A stretch of 64,000 bases of DNA from Panulirus ornatus (GCF_036320965.1 NC_092289.1:21989778-22053777), one strand, 5' to 3'. Positions 1 to 11,075 are shown, counted from the first letter of the stretch. The notes: generated by a model from the letters alone, not told the origin. Numbers and translations: made by a program.

Positions 1-198
1 ATCTAAACAGGGGCGAGGTAACAGGCAATGGGCGACTGACGTCCCCAACAGTGACACCAGTGACTCCCGTCCATGGTAACTGTGCCCGTAAAAAAATAAT
101 GGTCAGACTCGAGGGAGAAAAAAATGTATTTGAATCATTTGCAATTGTGAATGAAATGAAAATTAAGAAAAATCGCTCGCAAAACCATATACGTATGG

Positions 199-668
<470 letters not shown>

Positions 669-711
<43 letters not shown>
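669..711. repeat. Microsatellite (GT)n
   Basis: Uninterrupted GT tract of about 43 bases. Confidence 0.97.
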
Positions 712-712
<1 letters not shown>

Positions 713-788
713 GATGATTGTTACGGTGGTGTCCAGCACCAAGTCTTGTCTTAAACCCCGCACTTCAGTAACCGACTAATCTCTCACA

Positions 789-1046
789 ATGGAACCTCTT
801 GATCAACCGGACTGTTTGTTGCTGCTGGCCAGTACCTGTTATCAGGTCTCCCCGAGTTGGACAGGTACAGTTGTGAGGAAACTCGCCAGATGGTTGACTG
901 CAGAACACCTCAGGTCTTTCCCTGATGTCCCGTACATCCATCCTGGTCTTATGTGGGTACGTGCCAGACGTGTGGTGCTCACGTTGATGCTGTGTTTTCG
1001 TAATGGTTCCCGCTGTATCAGTATCTCCGTGGGTTACATGTATTGA
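789..1046 (+). other. Unrecognised 85-residue open frame
   Basis: The frame opens at a true ATG in a fair eukaryotic context (ACAATGG) and runs 85 codons without an obvious repeat. It has a leucine-rich stretch near residues 10-14 and no domain, signal peptide or motif I recognise. No promoter, acceptor or poly(A) signal supports it. Chance is the likeliest explanation, but it is one of the few ATG-initiated frames here that does not sit on a repeat. Confidence 0.12.
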
Positions 1047-1248
1047 TGCTGCCCCCGCCTGGTGGTCCAGCGGGAAATGATCTGTTTTCCTCAGGTGAGC
1101 AACTAAGTCCTCCAGTGTTTTCTGTGTCTGTGTTAAGCGTGCTTCTCTCGTGTCTTCTCTCTTATGGATACAGGTTTTGAGCTTTTAGTCCCTGTCAGTA
1201 ATTAGATGTTTTACAGGATCGATGCTGGAGGTAAACTGTCTGTGGACC

Positions 1249-1266
1249 TTTTTTTTTTTTTTTTTT
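1249..1266 (-). repeat. Poly(A) run on the minus strand, possible retrotransposon tail
   Basis: Eighteen T on the plus strand, so A on the minus strand. It lies just downstream (minus sense) of the reverse-transcriptase relic at 1325-1830, where a non-LTR element would end in poly(A). Assignment as its tail is inference; the gap is only about 60 bases. Confidence 0.5.
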
Positions 1267-1324
1267 GGTTGGTTAAGATCTTTGGGCCTCAATGATGCTG
1301 GAACACAACAGTATTTCCGATCAG

Positions 1325-1830
1325 AGGAGAATCACTTTGGTTAGGGTCATCTTTGCTCTTCTTACCCGTATCATCTTATCTTGAGATGTCTCAGAAGCCA
1401 ACCTCTCGTATCATACGCAGGTTCAACCGTTCCGTCGCATCGGCACGAGAACACGTTGGTATTTTTTCATTGGTGTTGCTTTCAGTGTCGGGTATGAGTG
1501 TGAGGAACAGCAGGGGAGAAAGCAGCTGGCCTTAGGAAGCACAACTCTCACCGATGAAGGTGGTGGATGTCTTAGCGATGACGCCCGAGGAGGTGCTGTG
1601 TGTTACGAAATTATAGACACAGCGTCGTAATTTTGCCGGTGATTCCCTTTGTGTGCATTTCCTATGCCATTCCTCCATGTCTAAATTTCTCAAAGGCCTT
1701 GGCAAATAACATCATTATTTATTTCCACTCTCCTCAGCCGGCTCGTGTGATCGTATCATAATGGTCGAGCACTTGTGAAGGAAAGCAATCGTCCAGCTCC
1801 CAAATCCGTCCTGTTTGATCCTGCCAGAAA
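1325..1830 (-). pseudogene. Decayed non-LTR retrotransposon reverse transcriptase
   Basis: Minus-strand translation in shifting frames shows the ordered motifs of a non-LTR (Jockey/CR1-like) reverse transcriptase. First is a QDGFGS block (about 1800-1820) where families have QHGFR. Next is LFAKAFEKFRHGG (about 1665-1707), matching the catalytic DFAKAFDKVPH block with its aspartate lost. GITGKI follows (about 1630-1650). Then a stop-broken GQLLSPLLFLTLIPD (about 1480-1530) corresponds to the GVPQGSVLGPLLF block. The last is a degraded active-site box read as RADAT (about 1430-1450). Stops and frameshifts throughout make it a dead fragment of about 500 bases from a domain usually well over 600. 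A poly(A)-like run follows at 1249-1266. The motif order makes chance very unlikely; the exact clade is uncertain. Confidence 0.8.
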
Positions 1831-2129
1831 TATATCTTCATTATATCTGCACAATCTTACCCCTGTTGAGATTGATGGTACAAGACTCGTGGCTCCGTCT
1901 GTGGTGCTCGGCGAATCGTTTGCCATCAAGATCTCGGTCGTGTCGGGTGTATAAAGACCTGCGTTTCTGGCTCCTCCCTTTTAACAATACTTAATACCGA
2001 CGATAAAGAGGCGCCGCAGTGAACAGTCGTGGCCTGGGGTTGAAATTATCAGGTCAGAAGTCAAACCAGACTAACGAGAGAAGACGAAAGTGATTATTTA
2101 AATGTTTGATGATGCGATAAATCCAAAGC

Positions 2130-2131
<2 letters not shown>
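1831..2131. other. Unassigned sequence upstream of the RT relic
   Basis: In minus sense this precedes the RT motifs and may contain more of the same decayed element, but I could not read convincing protein in it. Confidence 0.4.

Positions 2132-2223
<92 letters not shown>
2132..2223. repeat. Microsatellite (AT)n
   Basis: About 92 bases of pure AT, self-complementary and able to extrude a hairpin. Confidence 0.97.
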
Positions 2224-2226
<3 letters not shown>

Positions 2227-2770
2227 CATATAGAGATTTCATTATAGAGGCTGATGAGGCAATTGGTCATGAAAGGTAAAAAAAAAAAAAATTCATTGTA
2301 AAAACTAAAAGAAAAGCAGTTCTTAAAAACTAAGAGAAAGGCCATCGGACCCTGAGCGACGCCAAGCCTGGACAAAGGCGGCATGTTCGACCTTTTATTG
2401 GTAGGATGGAGTGGCGTGTGTCCAGGCCAGGATTATCGTGGTCACTGGTCTGATGGGTCCGTATATCAGACTGGCAATCAGATGGTTTCTATCAATAAAC
2501 CTTCTTGTCATCTGGTCAGGCGACCGCTCCGGGGTATAGCATTACCAGCTGGCTAAATTAGAACGCCATTACGTAGGAAATTAGACAACTCCCTCGAAGA
2601 CAGATTAGAAGAGTATACAAAAAATTTAGATGACAATAATGGTAGAGTGTAAGAGACGCAGAAGAACTTGTCTCATGATGTGGTTTGTGTTTGCTGTATG
2701 TATTTATTGGCTGCCGCATGTATGAATGACGCTCGATTGAAGTGGCCAGGCGAGGTTGTGGCCACAACGG
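2224..2770. other. Unique sequence
   Basis: No gene seen. An A-run lies at 2279-2290. A short inverted repeat, GTCTGAT against ATCAGAC, flanks about ten bases near 2449-2472. Confidence 0.5.
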
Positions 2771-2774
2771 GATG

Positions 2775-2880
2775 TTATGATGCCGTGGCGGAGCAGTGGG
2801 CCACCTCGGTGGCTGGTGACGCAGCCAAGGAGTCTTTGGTTCGAATCCCGTTCATGCGCTCTTGTGTGAACCTGAAGTAG
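2775..2880 (+). mobile_element. tRNA-like SINE head with A and B boxes
   Basis: An A-box-like TGGCGGAGCAGTGG (2786-2799) is followed 38 bases later by a perfect B box, GGTTCGAATCC (2838-2848), the internal Pol III promoter layout. The T stem around the B box does not pair properly and no cloverleaf closes, so it is not a working tRNA. A tRNA-derived SINE head or tRNA pseudogene fits best. The 3' side runs into a GA microsatellite, so no tail can be defined. Confidence 0.5.
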
Positions 2881-2884
2881 GGAA

Positions 2885-2886
<2 letters not shown>

Positions 2887-2971
<85 letters not shown>
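2887..2971. repeat. Microsatellite (GA)n
   Basis: About 84 bases of GA immediately downstream of the SINE-like head. Confidence 0.97.
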
Positions 2972-2973
<2 letters not shown>

Positions 2974-3068
2974 CTTTTGCTTCCCGACTACCATGCGTGG
3001 TATACACTACGGATCATATGTAATATTCTTAGCAACATTTTTTTTGTATGTCCAGCGTCGTGTATGTA

Positions 3069-3083
3069 AAAAAAAAAAAAAAA
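3069..3083. repeat. Poly(A) run
   Basis: Fifteen A followed by purine-rich sequence. Confidence 0.9.
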
Positions 3084-3372
3084 GGAGAAAGAAAGAAAAA
3101 ACACGACAGTAGCGTGATGACACGACATGTCAAGCTGTGGCGTGTCGTGTCCACGACATTCGTATGACAATTTTCACGACGTTTCGCTTCCCAGCGACAT
3201 GTGGGAAAGTTGTGGTGTGTGTGTATGTGTGGTAGGAAGGTGTAGGTGTACTGTGTGGTTATCTTATGGTGGTAGGAGTGGTTCAGGAGGAAGGTTGATG
3301 TGGTTGTGTCAGCAAGAGTATGGTTGGTATGGTGCTGTCAGTCTAGGAAGCACGGTCTGGCCGGTTTGATGT

Positions 3373-3750
3373 CAGTCAGCTACAGTCTGGTCGATGTGGT
3401 GCTTTCAGTCTGGTCGATGTGGTGCTTTCAGTCTGGTCGATGTGGTGCTGTCAGTCTGGTCGATGTGGTGCTTTCAGTCTGGTCGATGTGGTGCTGTCAG
3501 TTTGGTCGATGTGGTGCTTTCAGTCTGGTCGATGTGGTGCTGTCAGTTTGGTCGATGTGGTTCTGTCAGTCTGTCCATCACAGTCTGGTGGATGTGGTGC
3601 TGTCAGTCTGTCAACCACAGCCGGTCGATGTGGTGCTGTCAGTCTGTCAACCACAGCCGGTCGATGTGGTGCTGTCAGTCTGTCAACCACAGCCGGTCGA
3701 TGTGGTGCTGTCAGTCTGTCAGCTACAGTCTGGTCGGTTTGGGATCAGTC
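3373..3750. repeat. Minisatellite, 23-base unit changing to a 36-base unit
   Basis: About eight copies of a 23-base unit containing CAGTCTGGTCGATGTGGTGC begin at 3383, 3406, 3429 and so on. From about 3590 the unit becomes 36 bases by gaining a TGTCAACCACAGC segment, with four near-identical copies. Because 23 is not a multiple of three, all plus frames stay open and create overlapping 138-, 159- and 211-residue frames, which are artefacts. Confidence 0.93.
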
Positions 3751-4016
3751 GTCAAGCACACTGGTCGATGTCTTTTATTGCATCTCATTTCTCCTGCTGG
3801 TGTTCCATGATATTCGTAACATTGGCGACGAACAATTTGAGGCTCAACATTGTTGCATTTTTTCCCTCTTACTGCATTCATGGCTTCGTAATCAATAAGC
3901 AGCATTTAGAAAAAATTTCATGTCTGTTTCGTTAACAAGGAATAATGGAAGGTAGATTTTTTGGAGGCATTCCTTCGGGGATGTTCCATGTGTGGGTTGT
4001 GACATATCCTCCTGTT

Positions 4017-4432
4017 TTGCAGTGGGTACTTCCCGTCGTTCCCATGGGGTACTTTCAGGCGATTCCAGTGGGTGCTTTCATTCGTTCCAAGTGGGTACTC
4101 TCAACTCGTCCCAATGGATTGGATCAGTCGATCCCAGTAGGTGCTTTCAGTCATTCCCGTCGGTGGTTTTAGTCCTTTCCAGTGGATGTTTTCAGTCGTT
4201 CCCAGTGGATGTTTTCAGTCCTTTCCAGTGGGTGTTATCAGTCGTTCCCAGTGAATGTTTTTCAGTCCTTTCCAGTAGATGTTTTCAGTCGTTCTCAGTG
4301 GATGTTTTCAGTCCTTTCCAGTGGGTGTTATCAGTCGTTCCCAGTGGATGTTTTCAGTCCTTTCCAGTAGATGTTTTCAGTCGTTCCTAGTGGATGTTTT
4401 CAGTCCTTTCCAGTAGATGTTTTCACTCCAGC
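4017..4432. repeat. Minisatellite, 23-base unit
   Basis: Degenerate copies of TTTTCAGTCGTTCCCAGTGG plus ATG, alternating with TTTTCAGTCCTTTCCAGTGG plus ATG. The period is again 23 and TTCAGTC and GATG are shared with the array 270 bases upstream, so the two may have a common origin. Confidence 0.9.
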
Positions 4433-4621
4433 AGGACTGATGTTTTATTCTTTGACGGAGTTTGTGCGGACCGTGATTGACGTTTGCATATTTACAGTCT
4501 CGACCATTTGGCCCGCTTTGAGGGGTGACCTGAGTGGGGGTCGGTAAAATACACATATTAGCTCACGTGATTTATATTTGTGAACACATCTAGCTGGAGC
4601 CGATGGAAGACCTGCTAACGT

Positions 4622-5000
4622 AACTGTGGAAGTTTATTATTTATACCTGGGGAATACTTGTGACTTAGACATGTACACGTTTGTAATGTATACTTGGGAA
4701 TACCAGTAACTTATCTTTGATCATCTGTAACTTGTTCTTGGGGACACCTGTAACATACCTGTGGCCCAACCTGAGATCATCAATGATTTATAAAGTACTC
4801 AAGGGACTTCTGTGTGAACACCTGCAACTTAAAGTCAGGAACACCTGCAACTTACTCTTGTTAGTTACACCTGTAGATACGTGTGACTTATTTTCAGGAA
4901 ACACTTGTAATACACATTTAGATGAAGTCTGTATATCATACGTTGAAACACTTGTAACCTTACGCATATACAAACCTTTGACTCCAGCCATGGAACCTTT
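4622..5000. repeat. Highly degenerate array of ACACCTGTAACTTA motifs
   Basis: Variants of ACACCTGTAACTTA recur about ten times at irregular spacing. The array is old; unit boundaries cannot be fixed by eye. Confidence 0.6.
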
Positions 5001-5377
5001 GTCTGCTTCTCCAGTGCCTTTGAAACCCCTTCTACACCAATTATTTATAAGTGTATTTGTACTTCAGTTTTATAAGTACCTACACCTTATAAATTCATAC
5101 CATATGCCTGGCTGAGACTCGTAGCCACGAACAAATATTTATCAGATACCCCTTTAAGTATACCATTATATCTGCTAATGCGTTACGTGAACTTGTGACA
5201 CATCTGTAGTTCGTATCAGCTCAGAAATACCGGGAACTTGAAGCAGCAAGTACCACTTGATTGGCTTGGGAGTGTACACCGTGCGGTGACTGAAGGTTTG
5301 TATATGATTCTTGGTGTATGGTGTTCTGCATAGTTGTGTGGTGCCTGTTTTTGCGAAGGTCCTTGCTGCAGACACTT

Positions 5378-5378
<1 letters not shown>

Positions 5379-5411
<33 letters not shown>

Positions 5412-5414
5412 TGT

Positions 5415-5450
<36 letters not shown>
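5379..5450. repeat. Compound microsatellite (GT)n-(GTA)n
   Basis: A GT tract (about 5379-5416) passes into twelve GTA units (5415-5450). Confidence 0.96.
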
Positions 5451-5451
<1 letters not shown>

Positions 5452-5867
5452 GGTCGGGACGAAGGGACTCCTCGGGAGTCCTACATAGGACCCTCCTTAT
5501 AGGCAGTTGGGTTGTGTTGTCTGTTCAGGACGCAGGGGGTTCTCCGAGGTTATAGTAGGAGGTTCCTCTGCCACATCGCCATACCTGAGTGCCTGGTCAT
5601 GTGTTTGACACAACTCGGTCTTTATGTGCATCCTTCGGTGTCCTGGCTTCTCGGTTCTCTAGTGATAAAATGCCGATTTTCCGGGCGAATTTCCATGTCA
5701 GTGTTTATCACCACCATCTGTCGTGTTCTAAGTTTCATGTCTCATACTGTCGGATATACCTTTTCGATATACCCTCATGGGTTATAAAGACCTTTGCTGT
5801 CGGGTATACCATACCAGAGTTCTCCCTCTCACGATGCGTCATACCCAACCGATCCTCGGGGTCTCGT
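5451..5867. other. Unassigned sequence
   Basis: No convincing gene. Near 5745-5815 a short motif resembling GTCGGATATACC recurs three times. Confidence 0.4.
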
Positions 5868-6058
5868 GGTAACGGGTAGTTCCCTCCCTCCCAACCTCCA
5901 CATCAGTGGCAATCACGGGTAGTTCCCTCCCTCCCTCCACATCAGGGGCAGTCATGGGAAGTTCCCTCCCTCCACATCAGAGATAGTAACGGGTACTTTC
6001 CTCCCTTTTTCTCCACCGTTGGCAGTAACAGAGGGAATACCCTCCCTCCCGTTCTAAT
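5868..6058. repeat. Minisatellite of roughly 45-base units
   Basis: Four degenerate copies of a unit containing ACGGGTAGTTCCCTCCCTCC followed by ACATCAGGGGCAGT. Confidence 0.85.
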
Positions 6059-6059
6059 A

Positions 6060-6539
6060 AGTGACCTTAAGGAGACTAAACGTAAGACTTCTAATCATAC
6101 AAAATTATGGTAATGTGTAATTGTAATTATTATTGTAATTGATTGTTTCGGGATTCTATTTTCAACGCGCGTCTCACAACAACACCCGCGTTATCTCTTG
6201 TTGATCCAATGAACTGTTGCTGGCCTTCGACGGGATCCGATTTCAGTCCAAAGTTAAAGACTCTGACGTGGATGGTACTATCAGATGGTTCCTACTTTGT
6301 TTTTGTTTATTTTAAAGGGTAAACAAGAAAACGAGTTGACTTCGAGTTCCATGACCCTGGAAATGAACATGTTAAAGTGTTTCAGTCGGTGGTATTGTAG
6401 GCTGGAGATGGAACCTGCATGTACAGAATGCAAAACATAAGTCTCGATGTTGATTCACTTTTCTTTTGGATAAAGTTTAGCGGAAGTCAACTTCAGACGA
6501 CTCTTGGCTCCGACAGACATCGGATCATTCCCGGATATT
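6060..6539. other. Unique sequence
   Basis: AT-rich at the left, then mixed. No open frame, exon signal or transposon motif recognised. Confidence 0.5.
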
Positions 6540-7050
6540 CACGATCAAATTTCTACGAGCCCTAGCCAGAATATTCTTGAATATCTAGTCTCAAAATCCC
6601 AGCCACCATTGCCGGAATACTCTTGAATGTCTATGGTCAAAATCCTACAGCTCCAAGCCGGAAAGTTCTTAATGTTTATGCCGAAAATACGACCGATATT
6701 TGTTAGAATATTTTTTGGACAACCGTGAAAATTCCACTGATCCTCGCTGGAATATTCTTGAATATTTACGATCAGATACCCACCGACATTTGCCAGAATA
6801 TGCTTCACTGTTCACAATGAAAATCCTATCGACCCAAACCAGAATAATCCCAAATATTTCCAGTCAAATTCCCAGAGACCCTTGCCAGAATATTTTTGAA
6901 TATTCATCATAAAAATCCAATCGACCTATGGCCGAATATCCTTGAATATTAATGACCAAATCCCACCAATCCTCGCCAGAATAGTTGTAATCAAAATCCC
7001 ACCGACCCTCGCCAGAATATTCGTGAATATTTCCCATGAAAATCCTTTCT
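6540..7050. repeat. Minisatellite of 44-48-base units
   Basis: About ten or eleven diverged copies marked by GCCAGAATATTCTTGAATAT and CAAAATCCCACCGACCC. The landmark GCCAGAATATT falls near 6564, 6612, 6657, 6702, 6747, 6794, 6838, 6884, 6930, 6976 and 7012. Confidence 0.9.
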
Positions 7051-7324
7051 CTACTTAAGTCATGCGTGGACCATGCACTCCCTGTTCTGGGTGAAGAAGA
7101 TATAGATAACTTCCCGCGTACAACGAGGGTTTATCAGCAAGTCTCTGTGTTCCTCCCGCTCACCCAGGCTATTTCGGGAAGAAAGAGAGGAAAAAAAAAG
7201 TACATAAATCGAACGCGGTTTTTGTAGAATGAGAGATGATGAGAGGAAGTGACGAGACGTAGTGAAGGGAAGCTCAGAACATGAGGAGAGAGAGAGAGAG
7301 AGAAGGGAACTTCGGGCGTCGTAT

Positions 7325-7710
7325 ACTTGACAGATTCGAACCGGTGCACAAAAACCGAAGCAGTCTCATCTTGTGCGAGAGATTCGAACCGCCTCATACA
7401 CACTGAGGGAGTTTCATCTTAAGATATTTTAGCTACTTCACAAAGGTTGCTTTACTTTGATCCCTTGATGGACACGGACCGCTTCACAAAGATTGCAGGG
7501 GTTGTAGCTCTTGGCTGATTCGAGCCGCTTCAGGCAGTGCAGAAGTTTCATCACCTCCCGACGGATACGAACCGCTTCAGAAAGATTGCATGAGGTTCAT
7601 ATGATGAATTCGAAGCATTTTGATAAGTCTGCATGAGTTACATATGACGGATTCGACTCACTGCTCAAAGTCTGCACGAGTTTCATACGATGGATTCGAA
7701 CCGGTGCTCA
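7325..7710. repeat. Minisatellite of 43-48-base units carrying B-box-like motifs
   Basis: The landmark GGATTCGAACCG or variants appears at about 7332, 7380, 7470, 7516, 7562, 7605, 7649 and 7692, usually followed by CTTCACAAAGATTGCA and GAGTTTCAT. On the minus strand the landmark reads as the Pol III/TFIIIC B box: exact GGTTCGAATCC at 7692-7702, and ten of eleven matches at 7332-7342, 7380-7390 and about 7562. The spacing makes it a tandem B-box array. Confidence 0.85.
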
Positions 7711-8430
7711 AAGATTTCACAATTCTCGTTTCCGTCATGGGAGCTGGGCGAATCACGAGAGCTCCCGGCCCTCCCTCCAGACACCTGTGCTCGTGTATTT
7801 TTGCAGATTCTTTTTTTTTCTCTCCTGAAGCGAAAAATGCTCGGAGGAGGAGGAGGAGGAGGAAGCAAAGGAGGGGAGACGCGGCCGTCTGGTGAGTTGA
7901 GGAAGTTGGGGGAGGTATTTAGCCAAGACCACCTCGGCTGGAGACAGTGAGGAAGGGACTGACTGATTTAAGAACTGAGCCAACATCCGCGGAAGGGCCA
8001 ATCAAGACTTGTTCTCCATGTATCAGTCTCTATATCTGCCCATCATCAGGTCTCCGTATACTGTTCTACCTATGGAAACATGTATCACTTAGTCTACATA
8101 TTCAGTTTACCTACCTCTCTACATATCATTGGGTGTACCCACTTCTCATTCTGTCTGCTTCCCTTTATCTGTGTCCATACATCGTCTATCCATTCCTCTA
8201 TCTATCTGCCTGCCATAGCTTGCACAAACTAGCGGGGCGCGTGCGTGCGTACGTGGGTAGGTAGGCACCAGGTGATAATCTTCATCCTTACAGCTCTGCT
8301 TGAAGCCCACCTGAACCTCACTTTTGTTGGGCTAGACCTGACGTGTGGAAATATGAAAAAATAACAGGCGAATTAGATTTTGTTATCTTTCATTTGCAAC
8401 GTGTGAGGTGCCTCTGTAACACTGGCCTGT
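7711..8430. other. Unassigned sequence with a short (GGA)n tract
   Basis: A GGA tract at about 7842-7863 and a degenerate CTATCT-rich stretch at about 8020-8215. No gene recognised. Confidence 0.5.
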
Positions 8431-8437
8431 GCCATAG

Positions 8438-8683
8438 GTGGTGGAGAACAGGATGGAGACAGTAGCGGACGGACGCGGAGGCCCGTGGACGGGGTTTGGT
8501 CTCACCGTCAGCCACGATGATCAGCACGTGAAGCTTGTTCCTTCGTCAGACGGCTCTTTCCCCTGTCGACCCAGCCTGGTAGTAGAGGTTCGGGTGCGGG
8601 TTGTGAGAGGGGGCAGCGCTGGTGGTGGTGGCGGTGGTGGTGGTTTTAGGGGAACTGGTTGTGCTTATTGGGTGGATTGGTGA
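8438..8683 (+). other. Unrecognised 81-residue open frame with a glycine run
   Basis: The first 50 codons are not repetitive (GPWTGFGLTVSH, then FPCRPSLVVEV). The last third is a GGT microsatellite read as glycine. The frame opens on GTG rather than ATG. No domain or splice evidence; probably chance. Confidence 0.08.
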
Positions 8684-8770
8684 CGATGATGGTGGTGGGG
8701 TCAAGGATTCGGGGTTGGTGTGGTAGAAGAGCTGGTGGTAGTGAGGTTTGGGGGGGTGGTAGTGGTGGTG
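8619..8770. repeat. GGT-rich simple sequence
   Basis: Imperfect GGT/GTG repeats on a G-rich strand, interrupted around 8650-8690. Confidence 0.8.
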
Positions 8771-9236
8771 TTAGCCGGGGTTGATGGCTGATAGATTAGC
8801 AATGCATCTTGCTCTCATTTATCACTCTGTTTATCCCCGGAATAACCTCTGGGGCACGTCACTTGGGGTACGAGCACTGGAGAGAATGATGACCCTTTCC
8901 TCTTCTTGGCTCCAGACGTCTGTGACTGACTTCTGTGGGCGATCCTCGTCATTGGGGCTTCCCTCTGTGGTGAGGTGTGCTTACATTAAGCATGTGATGA
9001 TTGAGCTACGACTGTAATGAACATATGTACTCATTGACTACCTCCCTGTACACAATCCCAGCATTACACAGGAGTACATCACGAACATAATTACAGCATT
9101 ACACAAAATGTACACCTCAAGCACCCTCACAACCTAATCCTGGCACAATACACACACCTCGCAGTCCTTCGCCAGCATTACAGAAGTACAACCCACCGTA
9201 CATGCTGTGTACATGGTGGAGTACAGTGACGGACGG

Positions 9237-9318
9237 AGGGGAGGAGGAGGAGGAGGAGGAGGAGGAGGAGGAGCGTCGTTTTACCCAAGGAGGAGGAGGA
9301 GGTGGTGGTGGTGGTGGG
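9237..9318. repeat. Compound trinucleotide (GGA)n-(GGT)n
   Basis: GGA units (9237-9273), an 18-base break, then GGA passing into GGT (9288-9318). Both strands give long homopolymeric frames that are artefacts. Confidence 0.95.
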
Positions 9319-10075
9319 TGCGGGTTGCTGCTCCTCACCGGCCGGACGGAAGAGCAGATCAAATTGCTCATTATGTTGGTTGTGATCATTGCCATGGTAA
9401 CATCCCCAGCTTACCTCCGCCCACAGACTGAGCACCATTATGCTTCCCCCCCCACTTACGTCCCCTATCCCCAACAACCCCCTCCCCCTCTATCCTTCTT
9501 CCCCCTTCCCCTCGTCTCCCCACGTAGATATATATACAATGAGCCTCCGCCAGATGGCAGCTCATTCTTTTGTCCTCTGGCTTCCAGTGGGGTGCAGAAT
9601 CGGAGGCGTATTTTCGAAGCTCACTCGATGATAATGGATAACCAAATTATGTGATGTGTATATTCTCAAGCTTATTATTATTGTTGTTGTTATTGTCTTG
9701 TAGTTATGTTTTTATTATGGTTTTGTAAATATTTTATTTGGTCGAGGGTTTGTTTGGGTCTGAGTCAGGTTATTTCTCTGTTGGTTTAAAAGTTTTGGGG
9801 AATTTTTTTTTTAACGGTTGAACATGACTTTTTCCCCCAAGCATTTTTATATCTTGTTTTTTTTTTTATTTTTCTGCTTGGTTGCACACCAAGTATGCTA
9901 CTGTTATAGCCTTTGATTAAAAATCTGATTCATTTTGTTGACCATGTATAATTGTTACTAGTTTTTATAGATTATATTTTGTTTACGAAAAGATTGTTCA
10001 TTGTGAGTAGTATTATTGCTGTTAATGCGGGGAAAAGGAAAAAAAATTACTGCCAACGTATATACATGTATAGCG
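9319..10075. other. Unassigned sequence, AT-rich in its second half
   Basis: From about 9650 the DNA is strongly AT-rich with TTG/TTA runs and T-runs. It looks like intron or intergenic DNA. Confidence 0.5.
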
Positions 10076-10079
10076 AAGA

Positions 10080-10204
10080 AGGCGACTAAGAGAGGCGGGA
10101 GCGCGGGGCTGGCTGGGAATCCTCCTCCCCTCCTGTATCATCACTTTTTAAAAGTAGGGGCAGAAGATGGCGTGAAGCGAGGAATTTTTTCCTTGAAGAC
10201 TCAG
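10080..10204 (+). mobile_element. Fragment of a common decapod dispersed repeat
   Basis: Begins GGCGACTAAGAGAGGCGGGA and continues through GGCTGGCTGGGAATCCTCC, a T/A-rich bridge and AAAGTAGGGGCAGAAGATGG. I recognise this layout from memory as a family very frequent in decapod genomes and transcripts, possibly the other half of the family at 32208. No target-site duplication could be found by eye. Confidence 0.55.
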
Positions 10205-10529
10205 TTCCTGGCACTTCCCTGCTAGGGCGGGAAAGACAACCATTGAAAAATATATGTTTATTAATCAGAATTTTAGGATATTGATGCTGAAGAGGGAAAT
10301 TCTTAAAGGAAAAAAGATACATCCTTTTTTTTCAATCTATTTTGCGTGGAGTTTATGAGGTAATGGATGCGTCTTGTGGGCCATAGGTTAGGAACTGAGG
10401 CACGAGTTGAATGGGTGGATTATTTTCTGACATCACATTCATCGTGAGATAGTTGAGAGGGACGTAGGGGTAACTGTGTGGGTCGTGTGGCCGAGGGTGC
10501 GACCATACAATTCTCCACGGTCAGGTGGG

Positions 10530-10531
<2 letters not shown>

Positions 10532-10580
<49 letters not shown>
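10532..10580. repeat. Microsatellite (GA)n
   Basis: About 49 bases of GA. Confidence 0.97.
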
Positions 10581-10583
<3 letters not shown>

Positions 10584-10899
10584 TATGTTCGTATTGTTAG
10601 GGCGAGGATGAAGTTCCTGTTGGCTTCTGATTTAAAGAGCGATCGTGTGCCTCCCCTAGTGGTGTTACCAGTGCTGGGTTTATGTTTTTCTTTTTTTCTT
10701 TTACTCTTGTAAAGTTTTCCGAGGCTTCAGCTGTGGTAGAGGCTCATTTCTTGGCTGGATCTCTTGAGGCATACACGGTGGAGATGGTATGGCGAGTGCT
10801 CGTACAGCTGAGGTACGGGATCTGTGTTGCCGCTACACACAGCTCACAAGAACTCCAGCGATCAAGATTGCTGGAAGTGACCGCTGGAGCATTCACCAG

Positions 10900-10937
10900 T
10901 AATAATGATAATAATAATAATAATGATAATAATAATA

Positions 10938-10982
<45 letters not shown>

Positions 10983-11075
10983 TAATAATGATAATTATAA
11001 TAATAATGATAATAATAGTAATAATGATGATAATAATAATAATATTGATGATAATGATAATGGTGATAATAATGA
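10900..11075. repeat. Imperfect (AAT)n/(GAT)n trinucleotide array
   Basis: About 175 bases of AAT units interspersed with GAT and a few frame slips. It is the same motif as the giant tract at 52855 but heavily decayed. Confidence 0.95.

Noticed and set aside
2775..2860. A functional tRNA gene
   Set aside because: B box is perfect but T-arm and acceptor pairing fail; better explained as SINE head or relic.
3300..3935. Cysteine- and valine-rich frames of 138-211 residues as a secreted cysteine-rich protein
   Set aside because: Three plus frames are open at once because of the 23-base repeat; cysteines come from TGTGG in the unit.
3373..7710. CRISPR-like array of repeats and spacers
   Set aside because: Tandem units without unique spacers in clearly eukaryotic DNA, and no cas-like frames.
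9202..9654. 150-residue frame with poly-glutamate and poly-glycine as an acidic protein
   Set aside because: The homopolymers are the GGA/GGT tracts; the remainder has no motif and the start is not an ATG.
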